Shown here in pieces: positions 23,444 through 29,001 of a DNA stretch of 29,001 nucleotides. The DNA comes from a virus. The position numbers were made by a program, and so were the translations under genes. Positions within the stretch are counted from its first letter, which is position 1. The number at the start of each line of letters is the position of its first letter. The notes beneath the pieces are model-generated. The model was given only the letters and a program-made list of their open reading frames with translations. It searched no databases and was not told the origin of the DNA. The stretch covers positions 1-29,001 of IMG/VR virus record IMGVR_UViG_3300028388_004683. One strand, written 5' to 3'.

Positions 23444-24697
23444 ATGGCTTTTCGAAGACCTCTTTATTATGATACGTCAAAAGACGATCTCGCGTTGATG
23501 TCAGACGATGACATTTTGTGTTTTTCTTGTAATTTAATTCCAGGCTTATCTAGCTCTCTTGCAGATATCACTGTCACTGAAGGTAGTGACGATGGCAACA
23601 TGGGAGAGCTTGTAGACACCCGTGTAACAAATAGTGGTCCGCTGACTTGGCCCGGCGGCGATTTTTATGAGAATCCAGCACTTGGCGATCAAGGCCCTGA
23701 TGTTGTCACAACATTTAATAGACTAAAACTTACAAAGAAAGCTGTTCCGTCTACTCCACCCGATAACAACGGTAAGAGATATCCAGTATATTATGACTCT
23801 TACGCTCAAACTATTAGAGCAATGGATTATCAAGACTTTGTAGATACATTCGTTAATTCTATGTTAACACTTGTCGATATTCAATGCGATAACTTTGATA
23901 TTTTTAGAGAGTTATCTCCGTATAAAGTTCTTCCAGTGGCGCGAGAAAATGCGTTTCCGTGTTATGAGTTAGTTTCTAGTACTCCAATTTTTGTTGACAC
24001 GGTGCAGAATGGCTACAGGCAAGACTACGGCTTCAATGTGTTGTGTCCTGCCGGCACACGACGTGGTTTACGTCCAATCGATGATCCGGACATCTGGAGA
24101 AGAGACTTTCTTTATAAACTGACAGATTTTAACGTAAACAGTAAAGCACCTTTGTATATCACTGAAAACGATAATCTAAAAGAATATGGTGCTCAAGATG
24201 TGCGCGATTGCTTAACACCAGCTTTAGCGTATGAATTTTGCTACAATAATCCAAATAGAAGTTTCGAGTATAGTCTTGGTCCAATTACGCCTGGATCTTC
24301 TTATGTAGCAATGGGTTGTAAAATAGTTGATGAAAACAATGAAGGGGCGATCAACTATCCTGAAATAATCTTCGACCCGCAAACAACTGTATTTTTTCAG
24401 TGGAATCGTGAGAGAAACGGGCCTACAGGGTCGACCCGACAATATCGTAATGTTGAGTTTACTGGAAAATATCAAGTAATGGCTTCGCAAGAGTATCCAA
24501 ACGACGGCGCGACAGACCCTGGATTCAATAATGTTATTAATGGAGAATGGCCTGATATTTTTGTGAGTCGAGTACCGTTCGGTAGTGCAAGGTCATATGC
24601 AAGCTATCCTGATTTAAATGGTAGCTTTGGTGGACCGTTTGTCACCGGCTGTGGAGTTCAGGTAAGTACTAATTATTTAAGACTAAAAATCACTTGA
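23444..24697 (+). CDS. Virion structural protein of unknown function
   Basis: The 417-residue protein opens AFRRPLYYDTSKDDLALMSD DDI, a start often seen in marine T4-like phage virion proteins of unknown role. Residues ~10-60 include a DILCFSCNLIPGL segment. The middle (about 100-160) has TFNRLKLTKKAVPSTPPDNN and an IRAMDYQDFVDTFVNSMLTL helix. The last third is beta-rich (VFFQWNRERNGPTGSTRQYR NVEF) and ends STNYLRLKIT. No enzyme motif, signal peptide or membrane helix is visible. It is surrounded by fibre genes and is probably part of the fibre or baseplate periphery. No Shine-Dalgarno sequence is obvious before the ATG, which is 10 nt after the upstream stop. A late promoter box follows the gene. 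Confidence 0.65.
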   Translation: MAFRRPLYYDTSKDDLALMSDDDILCFSCNLIPGLSSSLADITVTEGSDDGNMGELVDTRVTNSGPLTWPGGDFYENPALGDQGPDVVTTFNRLKLTKKAVPSTPPDNNGKRYPVYYDSYAQTIRAMDYQDFVDTFVNSMLTLVDIQCDNFDIFRELSPYKVLPVARENAFPCYELVSSTPIFVDTVQNGYRQDYGFNVLCPAGTRRGLRPIDDPDIWRRDFLYKLTDFNVNSKAPLYITENDNLKEYGAQDVRDCLTPALAYEFCYNNPNRSFEYSLGPITPGSSYVAMGCKIVDENNEGAINYPEIIFDPQTTVFFQWNRERNGPTGSTRQYRNVEFTGKYQVMASQEYPNDGATDPGFNNVINGEWPDIFVSRVPFGSARSYASYPDLNGSFGGPFVTGCGVQVSTNYLRLKIT

Positions 24698-24711
24698 CAT
24701 TTTCATAAACA

Positions 24712-24719
24712 TATAAATA
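24712..24719 (+). promoter_or_regulatory. T4-type late promoter box TATAAATA
   Basis: An exact TATAAATA lies in the 48-nt gap after the 417-residue gene. A start at about 24725 gives a short leader with GGGA about 12 nt before the ATG at 24746. It would open the last fibre operon (two small genes, then the 914-residue and collagen-like fibres). Confidence 0.7.
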
Positions 24720-24745
24720 AATCCAAAGACTACGGGATTTATTAT

Positions 24746-25105
24746 ATGCCAGCACAATACGAAGAGTTTAATATTGATCAAGGCGCAGATGTAGCTATTG
24801 AGCTGTTTTTAGTAGACGCTGAGACTGATGAGCCAAAAAATTTAAACTCTTATTCAGCACGCGCAAAGATGATGCTAAGCTATAGTTCTGATAGTGCTGA
24901 CACAACAAATTTTACCACTATTATTTCTGATCCACCTGACGAAGGCATTGTTACGCTTAGTTTGACTAAAGAGCAAACAGGTGCTTTAAAAGCTAATGCA
25001 AAATATGTTTACGGTGTAGAAATTTCTTTTGATGACAGCGATGGTAACACGATTCGAGAGCTGATTCTTGATGGTAGAATTACTGTAGAACCAAGCGTAT
25101 TTTAG
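24746..25105 (+). CDS. Small fibre-associated protein, BppU-N-like beta domain
   Basis: The 119-residue protein is a single beta-rich domain: YEEFNIDQGADVAIELFLVD, LNSYSARAKMMLSYSS, DPPDEGIVTLSLTKEQTGAL KANAKYVYGVEISF, and DGRITVEPSVF. The pattern 'F.I.QG.D..I.L' then a YxAR strand, then 'G.V.L.L....T..L' and 'Y.Y.V.....' then 'G.I.V.P.V' is that of a small N-terminal domain found in baseplate upper and fibre proteins of many phages. It likely binds the baseplate or a fibre shaft. It is first after the 24.71 kb late promoter box and 9 nt before the next gene. Exact role unknown. Confidence 0.65.
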   Translation: MPAQYEEFNIDQGADVAIELFLVDAETDEPKNLNSYSARAKMMLSYSSDSADTTNFTTIISDPPDEGIVTLSLTKEQTGALKANAKYVYGVEISFDDSDGNTIRELILDGRITVEPSVF

Positions 25106-25114
25106 GATAATCAC

Positions 25115-25333
25115 ATGCCAGCTCAACAAACAATAGTAAGAACAATTCGTGTTGGTATTCCAATTAGAAAGGTTGTGCCAAGCGATTTATTGAGCGATCT
25201 TGCTGACGTTAGGATCGACAGTCTTCAACATAATCAACTATTGTTATACGATAGTGATATTGGAAAATGGACGAATAGAACTGCTTTACCAGAAGAGCTA
25301 TTCTTCCAAACGATCGACGGTGGATCTTTCTAA
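25115..25333 (+). CDS. Mini-fibre protein with 'LSDLxDV...W' hairpin module
   Basis: The 72-residue protein carries the module LSDLADVRIDSLQHNQLLLY DSDIGKWTNRT at about 27-57. This matches the marine phage fibre element 'LSDV.DV.I.....GQ.L.YDS..G.W.N'. The first ~25 residues are basic (TIVRTIRVGIPIRKV) and the last ~15 are acidic and hydrophobic. It may cap or connect a fibre. AGGATAA lies about 7 nt before the ATG. Together with its neighbours at 24746 and 15284 it is one of three very small fibre-module proteins in this window. Confidence 0.6.
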   Translation: MPAQQTIVRTIRVGIPIRKVVPSDLLSDLADVRIDSLQHNQLLLYDSDIGKWTNRTALPEELFFQTIDGGSF

Positions 25334-25339
25334 TAAATA
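25332..25339 (+). promoter_or_regulatory. Near-consensus late promoter box (AATAAATA) before the 914-residue fibre gene
   Basis: AATAAATA overlaps the TAA stop of the 72-residue gene. The 16-nt sequence AATAAATAAAAGAAAA (25332-25347) is identical to that before gp25. An ACGGAG ribosome-binding site follows before the ATG at 25367. Confidence 0.45.
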
Positions 25340-25366
25340 AAAGAAAATAATTAAACGGAGCATTGA

Positions 25367-28111
25367 ATGTCAACCACAACTATCCAGCTAAAAAGAAGCT
25401 TGGTCGAAGGAGAGGTACCTGGCGTAGATGACCTTGCCCTCGGTGAGTTGGCTGTCAATACGCATGATGGTAAAGTATTCTTAAAGATTGATCAGGATGG
25501 ATCACCTGAAATACGTGAAGTTGGTGGCGACGAAGCAGCAAATGTTTTTTATGTTTCAGAGACAGGTAGTGATAACAACGACGGTAAGACTCTGACGAAT
25601 GCTTTTAGAACACTTGACAAAGCGCTTGAGGTAGTACAACCTGGAACAGCAATTACTCCGGGCGATACAATTTTTGTAAAGTCAGGTGATCATGTTGTCA
25701 ACAATCCTCTTACTATTCCAAAATTCTGCTCTATCATTGGTGACAATCTTAGAACAACTTTTATTAAGCCGTTAAACGTATCAGAAGATATTTTTTACGT
25801 TAATACTGGTTGCTACGTAAATGGTTTTACTTTTAAAAATCATAGAGACGGCGCGGCTGTGGTGGCTTTCCCACCTGACGGTTCTGCGGGAGTAATTACA
25901 ACTTCGCCATATATTCAAAACTGCTCTTCTATTACGTCAGACGGCGTAGGAATGCGCATTGATGGTGATTTAGTAGGTGGAACCAAGTCAATGGTTTGCG
26001 ACGCCTTTACACAAATTAATGTTGGTGGAATTGGTGTACACCTTTTAAACCGTGGCTATGCGCAGCTAGTATCAATATTTACAATTACGTGTGACATTGG
26101 TATTAAAGCAGAGTCTGGTGGACTTTGCTCTATTACAAACTCAAACTGTTCTTTTGGTAACTATGGGTTATGGGCAACTGGCGTATCAGATCCTCTGTAC
26201 ACAGCAACTTTAGTTGACAGCGCTTTAGAATTAGCGACTGAAATTAGAGTGCGAGGCGTTGCGTATAAACCAAGCTATGGCGATGCAATTAAGGTTGACG
26301 GCATTCAACAGTATCTTACTGTAAATAATTCTACGACAATCTTTTCTACTGGAAACAGCCCACTTTACACAAAAAATGAAGGTGGTTATCCAAATGCTGC
26401 AGCAATACTTCAAGCAAACGATAGTGCGAATGGATATATTTCAAATAAAGTTGTTGCACACATCGATGAGAAATTACCAGACATTTCAATTGAAAATTCA
26501 ATCAGACAAAGAGATGTTCCGTTTTTAATCGAAGCAGTTGCTTCTGACTTAGTTAGTGGTGGGTATGGAGCAACTAAACAAAAAGCAAAGTATTATTTTG
26601 ACAACGTGCTTGCAACGTTCGAACCAAACCGTCAAGGTACTTCGGACGCGATTAGATATGTAGCTACATTAGTTGACGAGATATTAGAAGGCACAGCTGA
26701 TTCAGCAAGGACACTAGGTCTTACGCCAGAAGACAGCGCAGCTGATATTATTAAAGGTTTAATTAACGATTTTGCTGATGACATTACAGCAAATTTTGTA
26801 GATGCTGCTGCTATTCTAAATAATAATAAAGGAAAGTATGACTACGTCGCAAATGAAGTAATTGACTACGTAACAGACAATTTTCCAAATTTAGAATACG
26901 ACTCAAACAAATGCCGTAGAGATATTAGATTCCTTTTCGAAGCTGTAGCTAGTGATATCACTACGGGCGGTAGAGAAGAAGTAGAAAGAGCATCTAGGTA
27001 TTATTTCACTGCTGTTACTGGTACCTTTGAAGGACAGAGATCACAGACGTCTGATGCAATTAGATTTATCAACACGCTAATACCTGAAGTACTAAATCCA
27101 ACTCTTGATAGTAATAGAGAGCCGGTACAAGACGGCATCTATTATGATTCTGCTTTAACGGCTGCGGTCGATTCAGGTGCTAGTAGAAACATTACTCAAT
27201 TAATTAATTTGTATGCAGACGCTGTTGATGGACAATATGTAAACGCGGTGTCAATTATTCGCAACAACTTAGGTCTAGTAGTTGACTCTGACGGTGATCC
27301 AGAGCCAACTGAAAGAACAAAAGGACCAGATTATGTTAATGCCACAGGTGTCATTTCTAATAAAGTAATCGATTATATCTCAGACAGAGTTTCTAATGCT
27401 GATTCTTCTGGAGATGTTTTTTATCAATTTACTGATTATGATTCAACAAAGTGTAGAAGAGATGTTGGGTTGATTCTGCAAAGTGTAGCAAATGATATGA
27501 TTGCAGGTGGTGTGGAAAATAGTGAGCTGTCTGCAAGGCTGTATTGGACAGGCGTAGCTCCAACATTTGAAGATCAAAGACTTCCTACGGCCGCGGCTGT
27601 AAAGTATATTGGTGATGAGCTAATTGAACCTCTTTTAGATCAAACACTTTCTGGAATGGATTCATCTCCTTCTATATCAGCAGATTACAACTCAAAGAGA
27701 ATTGCTAAAGAGTTAATTTTAGATATTGCTGATGCTATCGATGGAAACGCAACTACTACGGTTACTATTGAACCAGCTCTTGCACAAGACTTAGCACCTG
27801 GCACAACAATGTCATTCCATCAAAGATCTTTGATTACCGCTTCTTCGATCACATTTGAGTTCGTAGGATCTGGTATAGATATCAAAAAGGCAGAACCACG
27901 ATTTGGCGGAGTGCCAATTCAAGCGAATGAAATCGTACAAGATGATGATGGCGGTGGTCAAGTTTACTTTACAAGTACCGACCAACGAGGTGACTTTAGA
28001 ATCGGTAGCGAGCTTACAATCAACCGTCAGGCTGGTACAATCACCGGTGATGCATTTGACCGGTCGCTCTTCGCAGTTCTGACACCATACATTCTTGCCC
28101 TGGAGGATTAA
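25367..28111 (+). CDS. Long tail fibre: phage head domain, pectin-lyase-like beta-helix, tandem KCRRD helical repeats
   Basis: The protein has 914 residues. Residues 1-48 (TTIQLKRSLVEGEVPGVDDL ALGELAVNTHDGKVFLKI) form the fibre head found in Mtd-like and hyaluronidase-like phage fibres. Residues ~60-300 (FYVSETGSDNNDGKTLTNAF RTLDKALE, then IFVKSGDHVVNNPLTI) are a right-handed beta-helix of pectin-lyase type with several Cys. Residues ~340-800 hold three copies of a helical repeat whose best-conserved part is (KC)RRDxxFLxEAVASDxxxGG, at about 376, 512 and 692, followed by YYF...FE..R..TSDAIR. The C-terminus (SITFEFVGSGIDIKKAEPRF GGVP, VYFTSTDQRGDFRIGSELTI, DRSLFAVLTPYILALED) is a conserved marine phage fibre tip. 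Likely role is host binding. ACGGAG precedes the ATG. No polysaccharide-lyase catalytic residues are assignable. Confidence 0.8.
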   Translation: MSTTTIQLKRSLVEGEVPGVDDLALGELAVNTHDGKVFLKIDQDGSPEIREVGGDEAANVFYVSETGSDNNDGKTLTNAFRTLDKALEVVQPGTAITPGDTIFVKSGDHVVNNPLTIPKFCSIIGDNLRTTFIKPLNVSEDIFYVNTGCYVNGFTFKNHRDGAAVVAFPPDGSAGVITTSPYIQNCSSITSDGVGMRIDGDLVGGTKSMVCDAFTQINVGGIGVHLLNRGYAQLVSIFTITCDIGIKAESGGLCSITNSNCSFGNYGLWATGVSDPLYTATLVDSALELATEIRVRGVAYKPSYGDAIKVDGIQQYLTVNNSTTIFSTGNSPLYTKNEGGYPNAAAILQANDSANGYISNKVVAHIDEKLPDISIENSIRQRDVPFLIEAVASDLVSGGYGATKQKAKYYFDNVLATFEPNRQGTSDAIRYVATLVDEILEGTADSARTLGLTPEDSAADIIKGLINDFADDITANFVDAAAILNNNKGKYDYVANEVIDYVTDNFPNLEYDSNKCRRDIRFLFEAVASDITTGGREEVERASRYYFTAVTGTFEGQRSQTSDAIRFINTLIPEVLNPTLDSNREPVQDGIYYDSALTAAVDSGASRNITQLINLYADAVDGQYVNAVSIIRNNLGLVVDSDGDPEPTERTKGPDYVNATGVISNKVIDYISDRVSNADSSGDVFYQFTDYDSTKCRRDVGLILQSVANDMIAGGVENSELSARLYWTGVAPTFEDQRLPTAAAVKYIGDELIEPLLDQTLSGMDSSPSISADYNSKRIAKELILDIADAIDGNATTTVTIEPALAQDLAPGTTMSFHQRSLITASSITFEFVGSGIDIKKAEPRFGGVPIQANEIVQDDDGGGQVYFTSTDQRGDFRIGSELTINRQAGTITGDAFDRSLFAVLTPYILALED

Positions 28112-28114
28112 TAA

Positions 28115-28453
28115 GTGGCAACTCCATTAAACGTATTTAAAACAGTGACTGCTGATCTTGTTGATTCTGATCAAGTAATCTATACAGCACCTCTTGGAAT
28201 TACTGCTATTGTTTTGATGGCGCAAGCCACAAATATTAGTGAAGACGAGACAAGTATAACTTTTTCTCACAATGAAACGACAAACTCTATTCAAACAGAG
28301 CTTGTTAAGAACTTTCCAGTTCTTCCAAAAGACGCAGCTAGTGTAATCACTGGTAAATTAGTAGTTGAACAGAACGATCAAATAAAAGCTTTTGCTGGTG
28401 AAAGCAATAAGCTGAAGGTTACAATTTCTTTATTGGAATCATTAAATGCGTAG
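28115..28453 (+). CDS. Small conserved virion protein following the long fibre
   Basis: The 112-residue protein is a single beta-sandwich-like domain: [40 protein letters not shown], then [33 protein letters not shown] and [14 protein letters not shown]. This kind of small protein is common in the fibre clusters of marine T4-like phages and has no proven function. It may decorate or cap the fibre. Start is GTG at 28115 with GGAGG 8 nt upstream, located in the last codons of the long fibre gene. Its end overlaps the collagen-like gene by 8 nt. Codon use is like that of its neighbours. Confidence 0.7.
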   Translation: MATPLNVFKTVTADLVDSDQVIYTAPLGITAIVLMAQATNISEDETSITFSHNETTNSIQTELVKNFPVLPKDAASVITGKLVVEQNDQIKAFAGESNKLKVTISLLESLNA

Positions 28454-29001
28454 TCTTGTTTCACTTTCTGGAAGAATCAGAAAAAGATCTGGTATCGATT
28501 TAGATTCTGATCGTTATCGCTTTATATCTTTAGATCAAGCAGAACCAGATTTTGGTCTTCCCGATAGTGGGTTTAGATTTGAAGGCTTTGGCGTCGCGGC
28601 TTCTTTCGGAAGTGGAACGCGTACTTTTGCTGGACTTGGTGAAGGTCTGGCGTATGACTCTGATAGCAAATTAATCTTTGTCGACTCAGGCGGTGCTCAA
28701 GGACCACAGGGTCCTCAAGGAGAAATCGGCCCTCAGGGTATTCAAGGCATACAGGGTCTTCAAGGAATTCAGGGTGATTCCGGTCCTCAAGGCATTCAAG
28801 GCCTTCAGGGTCTTCAAGGTATTCAAGGCCTGCAAGGTATCCAAGGGCTTCAGGGTATTCAAGGAGACTCTGGAGCTCAGGGTATTCAAGGTATCCAAGG
28901 CCTTCAGGGTATCCAAGGAATCCAGGGTGACTCTGGTGTCCAAGGCTTACAAGGTATCCAAGGCCTTCAGGGTATCCAAGGAATCCAGGGTGACTCTGGT
29001 G
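28446..29001 (+). CDS. Collagen-like tail fibre, 5' part (runs off the window)
   Basis: The ATG at 28446-28448 overlaps the end of the previous gene, and 185 codons are visible with no stop. The first ~78 residues are a globular head ([20 protein letters not shown], then [32 protein letters not shown]). From about residue 79 the chain is pure Gly-X-Y, almost entirely G-[I/L/P/A/V]-Q with a GDS triplet after blocks of 9, 9, 6 and 6 triplets. There are 34 full triplets before the edge. The shaft should form a collagen triple helix without hydroxyproline, as known for bacterial and phage collagen-like fibres. Gln in the Y position is the striking bias. The receptor-binding end and total length are not in view. 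Confidence 0.85.
   Translation, partial: MRSLVSLSGRIRKRSGIDLDSDRYRFISLDQAEPDFGLPDSGFRFEGFGVAASFGSGTRTFAGLGEGLAYDSDSKLIFVDSGGAQGPQGPQGEIGPQGIQGIQGLQGIQGDSGPQGIQGLQGLQGIQGLQGIQGLQGIQGDSGAQGIQGIQGLQGIQGIQGDSGVQGLQGIQGLQGIQGIQGDSG
28887..29001 (+). repeat. Perfect 52-nt direct repeat at 63-nt spacing in the collagen-like shaft
   Basis: Positions 28887-28938 and 28950-29001 are identical over 52 nt. The period is 63 nt, equal to 21 residues or seven Gly-X-Y triplets, each ending in GDS. Exact identity at the DNA level, including third codon positions, points to recent duplication or recombination. The repeat may continue beyond the window. Confidence 0.9.

Noticed and set aside
24694-24722. Sigma70-like promoter with TTGACA at 24694-24699
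   Set aside because: The TTGACA overlaps the upstream stop codon, and the spacing to TATAAA is about 12 nt instead of 17. The late box TATAAATA alone explains the site better.
25560-26270. Polysaccharide lyase activity in the beta-helix part of the 914-residue fibre
   Set aside because: The pectin-lyase-like fold is suggested by pattern, but no catalytic residue set can be assigned. Many phage fibres use this fold purely structurally.
28686-28943. Minus-strand 85-codon open frame opposite the collagen-like repeats
   Set aside because: It is a Leu/Thr-rich mirror of the Gly-X-Gln repeat with no start signals.
28683-29001. CRISPR-like direct repeats
   Set aside because: The repeats are in-frame Gly-X-Gln codons of a collagen-like protein with no unique spacers.

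Overview
The window is a late, structural (tail and baseplate) region of a T4-like myovirus genome. It resembles the marine T4-like phages that infect cyanobacteria, SAR11 and similar hosts. The reasons are the AT-rich sequence, tightly packed and overlapping genes, many recognisable T4 baseplate homologues (gp25, gp6, gp53, gp48, gp4, gp26, and with less certainty gp5, gp27, gp8, gp2), T4-type late promoter boxes (TATAAATA), and a set of fibre proteins of the marine-myovirus kind. No host genes, tRNAs, integrase or auxiliary metabolic genes are present, so the host cannot be named from this window.

Layout. Positions 2-121 hold the end of a plus-strand gene with an acidic C-terminal tail, possibly the ssDNA-binding protein gp32. 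It converges on a minus-strand block (118-4566). Read in its own direction this block is gp4 (head completion nuclease-fold protein), gp2-like (DNA end protector), a gp19/gp54-fold tube protein, gp26 (hub assembly), an ATG-less 62-codon open frame, and a glycine-rich hydrophobic tape-measure/gp29-like protein. A 48-bp divergent intergenic region with a late promoter separates this from a long plus-strand block. That block runs: gp48 tube cap, gp53 wedge, gp27-like hub, gp5-like spike without a lysozyme domain, three non-core proteins (two probable fibre/adhesin proteins and a small chaperone-like one), gp25, gp6, a gp7-N/gpI-like protein, a mini-fibre protein, gp8-like wedge, and a 1766-residue DUF4815-type protein. 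From about 22.2 kb to the end the genes are mostly fibres: a coiled-coil miniprotein, a cysteine-rich 17-residue-repeat fibre, an unknown virion protein, two small fibre-associated proteins, a 914-residue beta-helix fibre with a tandem alpha-helical repeat, a small virion protein, and a collagen-like fibre running off the end.

The most interesting observation is at 2034-2044. The gp26 gene ends in a perfect T_TTT_TTT slippery heptamer directly before its stop. The -1 frame is open for 62 more codons with no usable start codon, and ends immediately before the ATG of the tape-measure-like gene. This reproduces the lambda G/GT and P2 E/E' tail-assembly-chaperone architecture in a T4-type phage. 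It suggests that gp26 is a tail assembly chaperone made in a short form and a frameshifted long form, and that the 'gp51-like' extension is not a free protein.

The genes fit one assembly pathway. gp27, gp5, gp26 and gp29 build the hub and measure the tube. gp53, gp25, gp6, gp7-like and gp8 build the wedges. gp48 and the gp54-like protein start the tube. gp2 and gp4 finish the DNA-filled head. The fibres supply host recognition. Late promoter boxes mark the starts of sub-operons at about 4.57, 15.25 and 24.71 kb, with weaker ones at about 12.0 and 25.3 kb.
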